64,000 nucleotides of DNA from an uncultured Clostridium sp. (GCA_937927335.1 CALBDU010000054.1:1-64000), one strand, 5' to 3'. Positions 16,182 to 24,707 are shown, counted from the stretch's first letter. Translations and numbers: made by a program. Notes: generated from the sequence alone by a model not told the origin.

Positions 16182-17222
16182 TTGGATGGGGACCAGTCAA
16201 AGGTACTGGAGGTAAATGAAAATTATGTATTGCCGGGATTTATTGATTGTCATACCCATATGGGAATAATTGAAGAAGCTACAGGTAAACTTGGCATGGA
16301 TAATAACGAAGCTTCTAATCCGGTAACACCACATTTAAGAGGAATTGATGCAATAAATCCACTGGATATATCATTTAAGGATGCAGTTAAATCCGGTGTT
16401 ACCTGTGTTATGAGCGGTCCAGGCAGCGATAATCCTGTTGGAGGGTTGAATGCGGTACTAAAAACTCATGGGAAAATAATAGATAATATGATTATAAAAA
16501 GCCCCTCTGGTTTAAAAATTGCTTTGGGAGAGAATCCGATGGGATGCTACGGCAAGATGGATAAATGTCCTGTAACAAGAATGGGAACTGCCGCTCTCAT
16601 ACGTGAATTGTTTATGCAAGCCCAGGATTATTTGTACCTGAAGGAATCAGGAAAGATACAACAGAGGAATATTCAGCTTGAGGCAGTTATTCCCATTTTC
16701 AAGGGAGAAATTATCCTAAGGGCTCATGCCCACCGGGCAGATGATATAGTAACCGCGGTAAGAATTGCTGAGGAATTCAAAATAAGTAAGCTGGTAATTG
16801 AACATGGTACAGAAGCCCATGAAGTAAAGGAGTTGTTGAGGGAAAAGAATATTCCAGTGGCCTTTGGACCTATGCTGACACCAAGAATTAAGATGGAGCT
16901 CAGAAAGAGAAGCTATAGCTCAGTTTTACATTTGGTAGAAGCAGGAATAAAGGTAGCGTTGATTACAGATCATCCATACAATTCAATTGATCAGTTAAGA
17001 TCAATTGCTACACTTGCAGTATCAGAAGGACTAAGTCCTGCAGATGCCTTGAAAGCTTTAACAATTAATCCGGCAGAAATATTGGAGTGTGACCATAGGA
17101 TTGGAAGCCTTAAGGTGGGATATGATGCAGACATTACAATTCTAAATGGAGACCTGTTTGATATTACAAATACAAAGATTATAAATACCATAATAAATGG
17201 AGAAATTGTTTTTAGCAGATAA
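16182..17222 (+). CDS. Imidazolonepropionase-like amidohydrolase, 5' end apparently damaged
   Basis: The frame encodes a metal-dependent amidohydrolase with all core ligands visible: PGFIDCHTH (HxH), LRAHAHR, VIEHGTEAHE and ITDHPY (final Asp). The C-terminus DADITILNGD is typical. The normal first strand and start codon are missing. In-frame sequence back to a stop at 16119 reads LLIENNIISRIEDKII, matching the family second strand, but there is no ATG, GTG or TTG before TTG 16182, and no ribosome site before that. Either the gene is 5'-truncated or a rare start is used. It is divergent from the acetyltransferase-ligase pair. Confidence 0.7.
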   Translation: MDGDQSKVLEVNENYVLPGFIDCHTHMGIIEEATGKLGMDNNEASNPVTPHLRGIDAINPLDISFKDAVKSGVTCVMSGPGSDNPVGGLNAVLKTHGKIIDNMIIKSPSGLKIALGENPMGCYGKMDKCPVTRMGTAALIRELFMQAQDYLYLKESGKIQQRNIQLEAVIPIFKGEIILRAHAHRADDIVTAVRIAEEFKISKLVIEHGTEAHEVKELLREKNIPVAFGPMLTPRIKMELRKRSYSSVLHLVEAGIKVALITDHPYNSIDQLRSIATLAVSEGLSPADALKALTINPAEILECDHRIGSLKVGYDADITILNGDLFDITNTKIINTIINGEIVFSR

Positions 17223-17230
17223 TTTGAAAA

Positions 17231-17686
17231 CTATTGATGAAATATTTTCAGCCCCAGCGCCAGCAGTCCTGAAGTAATTAAGGGGCCAACCGGAACTCCT
17301 CCTAAAAAGGCAGCGGCTATTACTGCTCCTAGTATCAAAGCTGGCATAATGTCGCCATGACCCTGAACGGTAAGATATTGTAATCCCAGTCCGCTTAAAT
17401 AGGTAGTAAATAAAGAAATTATCAATGCTGCTACACCAACCCAGGAGGTAAACACAGCTTTTATATTAATAAAAGTAATTTTTCCATTTGCAATTGGAAT
17501 TAATATAGCAGCAATAAGCAGAACCAGTCCTGCAAACATTCCAAAGTTCTCAATATATGGATAAGCGTATTTGTCAATATTTAAAAGCCTGATAATTAAT
17601 AATATACTGGCAGCTACAGCAACAGAATTAGCCTTACCAATTACTGCTGCTGTCAATATTGATAATAGTATAATATTGGCTTGCAT
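17231..17686 (-). CDS. DUF441 (UPF0756) family membrane protein
   Basis: A 151-residue integral membrane protein with about five hydrophobic segments; ASILLIIRLL, FGMFAGLVLLIAAIL and ILGAVIAAAFLGGVPVGPLI are typical of the YtwI/DUF441 family. I start it at MQANIILL, 9 nt after AAGGAG; upstream in-frame ATGs at 17695 and 17713 are badly spaced. Its function is unknown. It converges on the amidohydrolase with 8 bp between stop codons. Confidence 0.82.
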   Translation of the reverse strand: MQANIILLSILTAAVIGKANSVAVAASILLIIRLLNIDKYAYPYIENFGMFAGLVLLIAAILIPIANGKITFINIKAVFTSWVGVAALIISLFTTYLSGLGLQYLTVQGHGDIMPALILGAVIAAAFLGGVPVGPLITSGLLALGLKIFHQ

Positions 17687-17815
17687 TTTAGTCATCTCCT
17701 TAAAACCATTCAATTATATTTCTCTTCTTGATTATTATATACACACTTGCTATTATTTGTATAATGAATTATATAGATTATGTTGATTCATATTTTTGAT
17801 TAGAAGGTGTGTTGT

Positions 17816-18673
17816 ATGGACACTGAATATTTAAAAACATTTCTTCTGCTTGCAAATTTAAAAAATTTCACACAGACTGCAGAGAGGCTTTTTATTGCCC
17901 AGTCTACGGTTACAAACCGCATAATTGAATTGGAAGAGGAAATTGGAAAAAAACTTTTTATACGTGATAGAAAATCAGTAACTCTTACCAAAGAAGGTAT
18001 CCTATTTCTAAAATACGCAAAACGAATTGTTGAGCTTGAGGAATCCTCAATACAGGAAATTAATTCATTAAAGTTCTATAACGATGTTTTAAGGATAGGC
18101 TCAACTAATGTAATCTATGAAGCTTACTTATCCCAGGGCATTCATGATTTTTTAAAAAATAATGATGATATATCTGTAAAAATAACTTTAGGACATTCTC
18201 TTGATTTGCTGCAGATGCTAAAGGATGAAATTTTGGACATTGTCTATTCATTTATTCCTCTATCTAAAAAAGGCTATCAATGCAGCCATTTTCACACTGA
18301 TGAACTGGTTTTAGTCACTAGTCCGTTAAATTCCAGATATCCTTCTGGAATAAGAAAAGAGGAATTGTCACAAATAAATTATTTGTTTTGTAATTTTCCT
18401 TTTCAGGAGGTTAGCTTGTCTATCAGAGAATTGTTCCCACAGTTTTATCAATTCCAACTTGAAATAGACAATAGCAGCAAGCTGATTCAGTATTTAACAG
18501 ATGGCATGGGTTACAGCTTCCTTCCCGAAAGCTTTGTTAAGCCCTATATTAAGGATGGGTTACTTACTTCAATACCATTATTGGATTTCAAAGCACCTCA
18601 AATGAGATTTTATTGTTCATATAGAACCAGGACGGAGGTAGTATCCAAATTCATTGGTAATAAAAAATATTAG
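17816..18673 (+). CDS. LysR-family transcriptional regulator
   Basis: A 285-residue LysR regulator. The N-terminal helix-turn-helix reads MDTEYLKTFLLLANLKNFTQTAERLFIAQSTVTNRI, followed by a linker helix and a substrate-binding-like effector domain. ATG 17816 is preceded by GAAGGTG; GTG 17807 is an alternative three codons longer. It is divergent from the DUF441 gene 130 bp away, the likely target. The effector is unknown. Confidence 0.88.
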   Translation: MDTEYLKTFLLLANLKNFTQTAERLFIAQSTVTNRIIELEEEIGKKLFIRDRKSVTLTKEGILFLKYAKRIVELEESSIQEINSLKFYNDVLRIGSTNVIYEAYLSQGIHDFLKNNDDISVKITLGHSLDLLQMLKDEILDIVYSFIPLSKKGYQCSHFHTDELVLVTSPLNSRYPSGIRKEELSQINYLFCNFPFQEVSLSIRELFPQFYQFQLEIDNSSKLIQYLTDGMGYSFLPESFVKPYIKDGLLTSIPLLDFKAPQMRFYCSYRTRTEVVSKFIGNKKY

Positions 18674-18718
18674 GCCAGTAAAATATGCAATGCAGGGAAT
18701 TTGGCTTATTAAAATAAA

Positions 18719-18757
18719 AAAGAGATATCACCAGTTTGCAATTGGCGATATCTCTTT
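18719..18757. terminator. Bidirectional terminator
   Basis: AAAGAGATATC (18719-18729) and GATATCTCTTT (18747-18757) form an 11-bp stem with A-run before and T-run after. It serves the LysR gene (plus) and the CCG-domain gene (minus). Confidence 0.85.
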
Positions 18758-18774
18758 ATGGTAGTAAACTAAGA

Positions 18775-19476
18775 TTAATGTTCTTCAATGTATTTTTGTA
18801 AAGCAAGGTGATAGGTTTCAATGTTTGTGTCCTGAGGATCTGTTTTTTCATTTAGTATAAGATCCACCATATAATGAGCGGTTTTCCCTCCGATGGTCAT
18901 TGATTTTATGCAGGAAACGCAATAAACAACCACATCCTGGCAGGGCATTTGGCTTGCCCTCTTCTTCTGGAATTCATTAACCTTTTCCACAGGTATTTTT
19001 GGATAAAAATTGTCACCACAGCATATTGATTTTGTACCGCTGAATTCTGATTCAATAATCTTTATGTTCATCTTCTTAAGCAGGCTTCTCACAGCTGCGT
19101 GAACCTGGGGCTTTGTGCGATAGGAGCAGGAATCATGGACAGAAACTGTTAAACCAGTGTGATCCGGCAGAGGTAAATTATCTAGGGAATCCAATACCTC
19201 CCATAGTGAAATAGTATTAACCCCCTCATACAATGAACGAAAACGTCTGTCACAGCCTGCGCAATTATTTATGATAGTAGATCCTGACGGAAGGCCTGGA
19301 TTATGATGGCAGCATAATTTATGAGGTTTAACCAGTCCAAAATGCTTATTTAAAATTTCCAGAACCCTGGCCTCTGAAGCTGGTTTGTATATACTCATGG
19401 CACAGCCTGGGTTAAAATAGCATTTCTCCATATTAATATCGGATATGTTGATGCTTGAAAGACGCAATTCTTCCAT
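18775..19476 (-). CDS. CCG-domain cysteine-rich protein (HdrB/GlpC-like)
   Basis: A 233-residue protein with two cysteine-rich CCG domains as in heterodisulfide reductase subunit B and lactate or glycerol-3-phosphate oxidases. Motifs: CYFNPGCAM, KLCCHHNPG, NNCAGCDRRF in the first half and HDSCSYRTK, KSICCGDNFY, VVYCVSCIKS in the second. Such domains bind a non-cubane 4Fe-4S cluster and handle thiols or electrons. Its usual partners (ferredoxin-type HdrC, FAD subunit) are absent nearby. AAGGAG precedes the ATG. Substrate unknown. Confidence 0.82.
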   Translation of the reverse strand: MEELRLSSINISDINMEKCYFNPGCAMSIYKPASEARVLEILNKHFGLVKPHKLCCHHNPGLPSGSTIINNCAGCDRRFRSLYEGVNTISLWEVLDSLDNLPLPDHTGLTVSVHDSCSYRTKPQVHAAVRSLLKKMNIKIIESEFSGTKSICCGDNFYPKIPVEKVNEFQKKRASQMPCQDVVVYCVSCIKSMTIGGKTAHYMVDLILNEKTDPQDTNIETYHLALQKYIEEH

Positions 19477-19607
19477 TAAAACAACTCCTTTAAATTTTCA
19501 TATGCATGTACACTTATTTATCATACAATGTGCATAAGAAATATTCAATTAAAAGTTATTATCAAATTAATATGGAATTAAAGCATCCTGTCAAATAAAA
19601 TAAACTT

Positions 19608-20237
19608 TTATCCACCCAGAGTTACATCCTGCCGGTCATACCATTTTAGAGCATTGGAAAAGTGCTCAGGCTTGAAATCCGGCCAGTATTCATCAATAAT
19701 ATAGAAATCGGAATATACGGACTGTACCGGCAGAAAGCCGCTGAGCCTTCTTCTGCCTCCCCATCTTATAATAAGGTCTACTCTTGAAATATCCCAGGTG
19801 TTTATTCTTTCACTGCTGCTTTGCTCCTGGTTATAGTAGTTCAAGTCCCATTCCCAGCTGTAATTAACCAGGAAATTTACTTTAAGCCCTCCATTTCCGA
19901 AGTTCCTTCGTTTTGTATATGGGAGAAGCTCCTTTGGAAACATAGGTGAGGAATAGTTACCAGCCACCAGCAGCGATGCATTTTCATTAGCCAGCATTTT
20001 AACTGCGTCAATGCAGGCCTGGGTAAAGGCTTCCCTTTGAACGGCAGGCCTTTTTGTATTGTCTTTGGTAAAACCGTAATATGTAAGCTCTTTTATTCCA
20101 GCCTGCTCACAGAGCTTGAAAAGCATAAGTCCGGGGGTCAGTCCAGGAGCATAGCCTTTTTCCTTGGTCATGCCTTGGGAAACTGCCCATCTTCTGTTTC
20201 CATCAGGTATCACGCCAATATGTAGGGGAAGTCGCAT
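19608..20237 (-). CDS. Divergent cis-prenyltransferase (UppS paralogue)
   Basis: A 209-residue protein of the undecaprenyl diphosphate synthase family. HIGVIPDGNRRWAVSQG holds the catalytic Asp of the DGN motif, and RVDLIIRWGGRRRLSGF plus QSVYSDFYIIDEYWPDF hold the pyrophosphate-binding arginines and C-terminal block. It differs from housekeeping UppS (usually MDGNGRWA and about 240-250 residues), so a shorter product or special role is possible. Start at the ATG ending at 20237; a TTG at 20252 is an alternative. It is alone, without cdsA or frr. Confidence 0.78.
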   Translation of the reverse strand: MRLPLHIGVIPDGNRRWAVSQGMTKEKGYAPGLTPGLMLFKLCEQAGIKELTYYGFTKDNTKRPAVQREAFTQACIDAVKMLANENASLLVAGNYSSPMFPKELLPYTKRRNFGNGGLKVNFLVNYSWEWDLNYYNQEQSSSERINTWDISRVDLIIRWGGRRRLSGFLPVQSVYSDFYIIDEYWPDFKPEHFSNALKWYDRQDVTLGG

Positions 20238-20351
20238 AGTATACACCGCCAATCATATATAATACTATATTCTTCCTTTTAATTAGAAAAAAATACATAG
20301 TATATAAAAATCCTTATCTGGTTAACATATATCCATAGAGAGGTGATACCA

Positions 20352-20399
20352 ATGGAAAAGGATTTTGGATATTATTATTTGGGGTTAGACCGAAAATGA
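20352..20399 (+). CDS. Putative 15-codon leader peptide or gene remnant before hydE
   Basis: MEKDFGYYYLGLDRK is encoded behind a good ribosome binding site (GAGAGGTGATACC) and ends 35 bp before a terminator hairpin. It contains three tyrosine codons in a row. Two readings exist: an attenuation-type leader peptide for hydE, or a remnant, since xYYLGLD recalls the first residues of Cas9 proteins. Neither can be proven here. Confidence 0.35.
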   Translation: MEKDFGYYYLGLDRK

Positions 20400-20434
20400 G
20401 TTTAAAGTCCCCATAGTTTCACTAATCTTTAAGG

Positions 20435-20462
20435 GTGGAGAAGTTTACTTCTCCACTTTTTA
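20435..20462 (+). terminator. Terminator/attenuator in the hydE leader
   Basis: GTGGAGAAG (20435-20443) and CTTCTCCAC (20448-20456) form a 9-bp stem followed by TTTTTA. It lies between the 15-codon frame and hydE, 160 bp before the hydE start, so it either ends an upstream transcript or attenuates hydE. Confidence 0.75.
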
Positions 20463-20620
20463 TTGTGGGCTTTAGCCTGTTGAACGTGGGAAATGATTTA
20501 TTGAAAATTGATGCTGGCAGGCCTGGCCAAAACCTAAATGCAGCTCCATTTATATTTATTGAAAATGGGCCCTCTCAATGTTATAATTTCTACAAAGCTA
20601 TAACCATGGAGGTAAAAATT

Positions 20621-21676
20621 TTGAATACAAAAGAATTAATTGATAAGCTTTATGAGACAAACAACTTAAACAAAGAAGAACTGCTTTATATCATAGACAA
20701 TATTACCAGTGATGAAACTGAATATTTAATACAAAAGGCCAGGGAATTAACAGATAAATATTATGATAATAGGGTGTTTATGAGAGGTCTCATAGAATTC
20801 ACCAACTATTGCAAAAATGACTGCTATTACTGCGGTATAAGAAGAAGCAACAAAAATGCAGAAAGATACAGACTTTCTCTTGAGGATATACTTAAGTGCT
20901 GCAAGCTGGGCTATGACCTGGGCTACCGCACCTATGTGCTTCAAGGCGGAGAGGATGATTATTATACTGATGACAGGATTGTGGAAATAGTAAAGGCCAT
21001 TAAGGAAAATTATCCTGAATGTGCAGTGACATTATCCATAGGTGAAAGATCCTATGATTCCTATAAAAAATATTTCGATGCAGGTGCTGACAGGTATCTT
21101 TTAAGGCATGAAACAGCAGATGAAGAGCACTACAAAAAGCTTCACCCTCATTCCATGAGTCTTAAGAATAGAAAGGAATGCTTATTCAACCTTAGGGAAA
21201 TAGGCTACCAGGTTGGCTCAGGCTTTATGGTGGGATCACCTTATCAGACCCATGAAAACCTGGCAGATGACTTGCTTTTCCTAAAGGAACTGCGGCCTCA
21301 CATGGTGGGAATAGGCCCCTTCATACCACACAAGGATACGGATTTCAGCAAGGAAGCCCAGGGCTCCCTGGAAATGACTATATTGATGATAGCAATGATA
21401 AGGTTGCTGCTTCCAAAGGCACTTATACCAGCCACCACAGCCCTTGGCACCATTGATCCTTTAGGCAGGGAGCATGGCCTAAAGGCTGGCGCAAATGTAG
21501 TTATGCCTAATTTGTCACCAACAGGAGTAAGAGACAAGTATCTCCTTTATGACAATAAGATATGTACAGGAGATGAAGCTGCTGAATGCAGGCAGTGTAT
21601 CGAAAGAAGGATACAAAGTGCCGGCTTTGAGGTGGATCTATCCAGAGGGGATAATATAGAGTGGTGCAGGGAATAA
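20621..21676 (+). CDS. hydE: [FeFe]-hydrogenase H-cluster radical SAM maturase HydE
   Basis: A 351-residue radical SAM enzyme. The cluster motif CKNDCYYC (CxxxCxxC) is followed by GIRRSNKNAERYRLS, then YVLQGGEDDYYTD, the glycine-rich IGPFIPHKDTDF and NVVMPNLSPTGVR, all HydE hallmarks. HydE works with HydG and HydF to build the 2Fe subcluster of [FeFe]-hydrogenase. I start at TTG 20621, 8 nt after GGAGG, which gives the usual length; ATG 20606 overlaps that site and longer frames run into the terminator. hydF, hydG and hydrogenase genes are not in the window. A divergent SHMT gene follows 124 bp later. Confidence 0.9.
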   Translation: MNTKELIDKLYETNNLNKEELLYIIDNITSDETEYLIQKARELTDKYYDNRVFMRGLIEFTNYCKNDCYYCGIRRSNKNAERYRLSLEDILKCCKLGYDLGYRTYVLQGGEDDYYTDDRIVEIVKAIKENYPECAVTLSIGERSYDSYKKYFDAGADRYLLRHETADEEHYKKLHPHSMSLKNRKECLFNLREIGYQVGSGFMVGSPYQTHENLADDLLFLKELRPHMVGIGPFIPHKDTDFSKEAQGSLEMTILMIAMIRLLLPKALIPATTALGTIDPLGREHGLKAGANVVMPNLSPTGVRDKYLLYDNKICTGDEAAECRQCIERRIQSAGFEVDLSRGDNIEWCRE

Positions 21677-21800
21677 AGTAAATTTTGTTCAAAAGAAGTT
21701 CAATTTTGTGCATATTAATTAGAACCGGAATATGGAACAATTATATTAAATATAAATAATATATTTAATCATGTGAATATATAAAGGTAGGGGTGTTAAT

Positions 21801-23060
21801 ATGTTAAGATCTGTCAGGGAAAACGATAAGGAATTATATGACATTATTGTTGGTGAAAAAGAAAGGCAGAAATACGGAATTGAAATGATTGCGTCTGAAA
21901 GCTACGTTCCTATTGAAGTACTGGAAATACAGGGTAGTGTAATGACAAACAAGACTATGGAAGGCTTCCCTGGAAAAAGGTATCACGGAGGCTACAAGTA
22001 TATCGACAAAATGGAACTGCTTGGCATTGAAAGGGCTAAGGCTGCTTTTGGTGCAGAATATGCAAATATTCAGCCTCACTCAGGTTCCGACGCCAACCAC
22101 TGCGTTTATACAGCTATTTTAAATCCAGGCGATACAATCCTGGGAATGAGACTTGATCAGGGCGGACATTTGACCCATGGCAACAAGGTTAACTTTTCAG
22201 GAAAAATGTACAACATAATATCCTATGGAGTTGACAAGGAAACTGAAAGAATTGATTATGAACAGCTTGAAGTATTGGCAAAGGAGCACAAGCCAAAGCT
22301 TATAATAGCAGGAGCCAGCTCTTACCCAAGATTTATAGATTATGAGAGAATTGGAAATGTGGCCAAGTCTGTTGGCGCATACTTCATGGTGGATATGACC
22401 CATGTGGCAGGCCTTATAGCAGCTGGAATACATCCAAGTCCTGTGCCATATGCTGATTTTGTAACCTCCACCACAGTTAAAACATTGTCTGGAGCCAGAG
22501 GAGGCTTCATACTGTGCAAAGAAAAGTATGGTAAAATTATTGATAAGGGCGTATTCCCGGGAGCACAGGGTTCAATGCACTGTCATATAATGGCAGCCAA
22601 GGCTTATACCTTTAAAAGAGCTCAAACTGAAGAATTTAAGGAAATTATGACTCAGGTAGTTAAAAACTGTCAAAGGTTAGCAGAAGTCCTTCAGGAAAAA
22701 GGTTTTAGAATCGTAACCGGCGGTTCAGACAACCATCTTCTGGTTGCTGACACCAGGACCAAGGGCCTAACTGGAGCTGAACTGGAGGAAGCCTTAGATT
22801 ATGTGGGAATAACCACAAACAAAAACATGATCCCATATGATCCTGCATCTCCACTGGTAACCAGCGGCGTTAGAATAGGAACCACAGCTGTTACCGAGAA
22901 GGGCATGAAGGAACGGGAAATGGAGATTATCGGGGCAATAATAAATGAAGTTGCCATGAATGCAAAGGACAAGGCTGCCCTTGACAAAATCAAGGACAAG
23001 GTATTTGAACTGGGATCAAAATTCCCTCTTGTATATCCTGAATATTACGAAGCAGAGTAA
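21801..23060 (+). CDS. Divergent serine hydroxymethyltransferase paralogue
   Basis: A 419-residue PLP enzyme clearly of the GlyA/SHMT family (IASESYVPIEVLEIQGSVMTNK, PHSGSDANHCVY, GGHLTHG, PLP Lys227 in TSTTVKTLSGARGG). Three near-invariant catalytic positions differ: Thr52 and His62 replace the tyrosines equivalent to E. coli Tyr55 and Tyr65, and Val226 replaces the histidine next to the PLP lysine (E. coli His228). The folate enzyme normally reads KYAEG, KRYYGG and TTHKTL. This suggests changed chemistry. It follows hydE with its own AGGTAGGGGTG site; serine-derived C1 units feed the H-cluster dithiolate bridge, so a maturation role is a plausible inference. Confidence 0.85.
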   Translation: MLRSVRENDKELYDIIVGEKERQKYGIEMIASESYVPIEVLEIQGSVMTNKTMEGFPGKRYHGGYKYIDKMELLGIERAKAAFGAEYANIQPHSGSDANHCVYTAILNPGDTILGMRLDQGGHLTHGNKVNFSGKMYNIISYGVDKETERIDYEQLEVLAKEHKPKLIIAGASSYPRFIDYERIGNVAKSVGAYFMVDMTHVAGLIAAGIHPSPVPYADFVTSTTVKTLSGARGGFILCKEKYGKIIDKGVFPGAQGSMHCHIMAAKAYTFKRAQTEEFKEIMTQVVKNCQRLAEVLQEKGFRIVTGGSDNHLLVADTRTKGLTGAELEEALDYVGITTNKNMIPYDPASPLVTSGVRIGTTAVTEKGMKEREMEIIGAIINEVAMNAKDKAALDKIKDKVFELGSKFPLVYPEYYEAE

Positions 23061-23072
23061 AAGCAATAAAAT

Positions 23073-23116
23073 GTACCCCCAATGGTCAATGTGACCAGTT
23101 GGGGGTATACTTTTTA
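23073..23116. terminator. Strong terminator after the SHMT paralogue
   Basis: GTACCCCCAA (23073-23082) pairs with TTGGGGGTATAC (23099-23110), extended by TGGTCA with TGACCA, followed by TTTTTAAT. It can also stop the convergent minus-strand gene. Confidence 0.88.
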
Positions 23117-23119
23117 ATA

Positions 23120-23617
23120 TTACTTTTTAATTGAACATGGTAATGTTTGAAGCTCTAAAATAAAATCTATAAATGAGGGTTTAGAAAAGTCTTTTACATC
23201 ACGGATATTTATCATTACCGGGCCATTAGAATCCCAAGACAATTCAGCATGCTCTATTTTATGCTTATTTATGAGGGTATTAAACTTTCCCTTCTCTTCT
23301 TCACTGCTTATAACATTTAAAGTAAAGGTAAATTCGAAGCCACCAAAGGGATAGGTGTAGCACTTGGCAGCCAAATTTTGAAGCTCCATTAATTCTTCCT
23401 TTGTATAAGTTCTTTTTATGCTCTTAATAACTATGTTGGAGTTATCATCCGTGCCAGTGAAATTTATTCCTCCTATATTAATCTGAAGCTCATGTTTTTT
23501 TATATCTGATGATTTTTCAGGTGAAGCTTTTATACAGCTCTTCGGAAGAAATTTGTATAATTTAATAAGAGAAGTTCCCTGTAATGTTAATGCTTCAATA
23601 ACCTCGTTATTATCCAA
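23120..23617 (-). CDS. Hypothetical protein downstream of xdhC
   Basis: A 165-residue protein I do not recognise. It is soluble, with alternating strands (ELQINIGGINFTGTDDNSNIVIKSIKRTY) and a central YPFGGFEFTFTLNVISSEEEKG segment. No signal peptide or membrane segment. The start appears to be TTG at 23617 behind AAAGGGG. It begins 41 bp after the XdhC gene in the same direction and may be co-transcribed with it. Confidence 0.65.
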   Translation of the reverse strand: MDNNEVIEALTLQGTSLIKLYKFLPKSCIKASPEKSSDIKKHELQINIGGINFTGTDDNSNIVIKSIKRTYTKEELMELQNLAAKCYTYPFGGFEFTFTLNVISSEEEKGKFNTLINKHKIEHAELSWDSNGPVMINIRDVKDFSKPSFIDFILELQTLPCSIKK

Positions 23618-23657
23618 GTTTAGTCCCCTTTCCTTTGTTTTCTGCCAACGCTTTGGC

Positions 23658-24707
23658 TTAGAAAGCCTCTATTACCACGTCCATTATGCCGCCGCATACC
23701 ATACCTTCGTCCTCTGCCACATCGCCGGTCATATCCACCCTTTGAAGCTGCCAGCCCCCATTTCTAAGTATGTAACGGGCATTATCTATAACTGCTCCCT
23801 CGCTGCAGCCACCGCCGATGCTGCCTGTAATTTCTCCTCTTGGCCAAACCAGCATTTTTGCCCCTGCCTTTCTGGGCACTGAACCCTTTGTATCAACAAT
23901 TGTAACAAGTGATCTTGAGAACTCCTGTTTCGTAGTCAGCTCCGTCAATACATCACGGTCAAATTCCGGCCAGTTGGTTTTCATGGCAGGATTATTTCTG
24001 GACGCATATATAATCCTTCTATATTTAATAAGCTCAGCAATTATCGAAAATGCAATTTCATCCGGAGTAACTGCACCGATTTCCAGTCCTATAGGTGAAT
24101 TAACATTATCTAGTATTTCCTTGCTGAAGCCTTCCGATAAGAGCTGGTCCATAACGCCCCTGACTCTTCGTTTTGAGCCTATCATTCCAGTATAAGCGGT
24201 CTTATGCTTAAGTACTCTTCTTAAGCATTCACTGTCATGTCTGTGGCCTCTGGTTACTATCACAGCAAAGGTGGCTTCATTTATATCAATTAGATCGAAG
24301 CACTTTTCAAAGCTTTCACATATTATCTTGTCTGCATCCGGGAACCGGGCACTGTTGGCAAAGCTTGGCCTGTCATCAATGACGGTAACTGCAAAGCCTG
24401 CCCTGGCACCGAATTCCACCAGGGGCTTTGCTATATGGCCGCCGCCGAAAACTATCATTTTAGGCTCTGGGAAAAATGGCTCTATGAGAAATGAATCCTC
24501 CTCAGCTTTGAAAAAATCAAGCTTCCCCGTTTCTATGGCTTTTCTGCATCTGTCAAGAACTGTGGTACTTGCAGGTGCAGGTGCATTCTCAAAAAGCATT
24601 TCCTGGGTTATAACAAACTTTTCGCCCTTATCCAATTTTGTAATCATTACTGTTTTTTTGCCGGAATCCACTTCCTTCAGAAGTTCTTTATATGTATTTT
24701 CCTTCAT
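23658..24707 (-). CDS. XdhC/CoxI family protein
   Basis: A 349-residue XdhC-type protein. It carries the nucleotide-binding segment MIVFGGGHIAKPLVEFGARAGFAVTVIDDRP, the family motif YTGMIGSKRRV, GLEIGAVTPDEIAFSI, and the second conserved half KGSVPRKAGAKMLVWP ... GSIGGGCSEGAV. XdhC proteins insert the sulfurated molybdenum cofactor into hydroxylases such as xanthine dehydrogenase. No molybdenum enzyme is encoded nearby, so its client is unknown. The order of the two halves is swapped relative to XdhC proteins that start with the KGSVPR block. Confidence 0.83.
   Translation of the reverse strand: MKENTYKELLKEVDSGKKTVMITKLDKGEKFVITQEMLFENAPAPASTTVLDRCRKAIETGKLDFFKAEEDSFLIEPFFPEPKMIVFGGGHIAKPLVEFGARAGFAVTVIDDRPSFANSARFPDADKIICESFEKCFDLIDINEATFAVIVTRGHRHDSECLRRVLKHKTAYTGMIGSKRRVRGVMDQLLSEGFSKEILDNVNSPIGLEIGAVTPDEIAFSIIAELIKYRRIIYASRNNPAMKTNWPEFDRDVLTELTTKQEFSRSLVTIVDTKGSVPRKAGAKMLVWPRGEITGSIGGGCSEGAVIDNARYILRNGGWQLQRVDMTGDVAEDEGMVCGGIMDVVIEAF

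Noticed and set aside
20435..20620. N-terminal extension of hydE from ATG 20435
   Set aside because: It begins in the terminator hairpin, has no ribosome site, and adds about 60 residues that do not resemble HydE.
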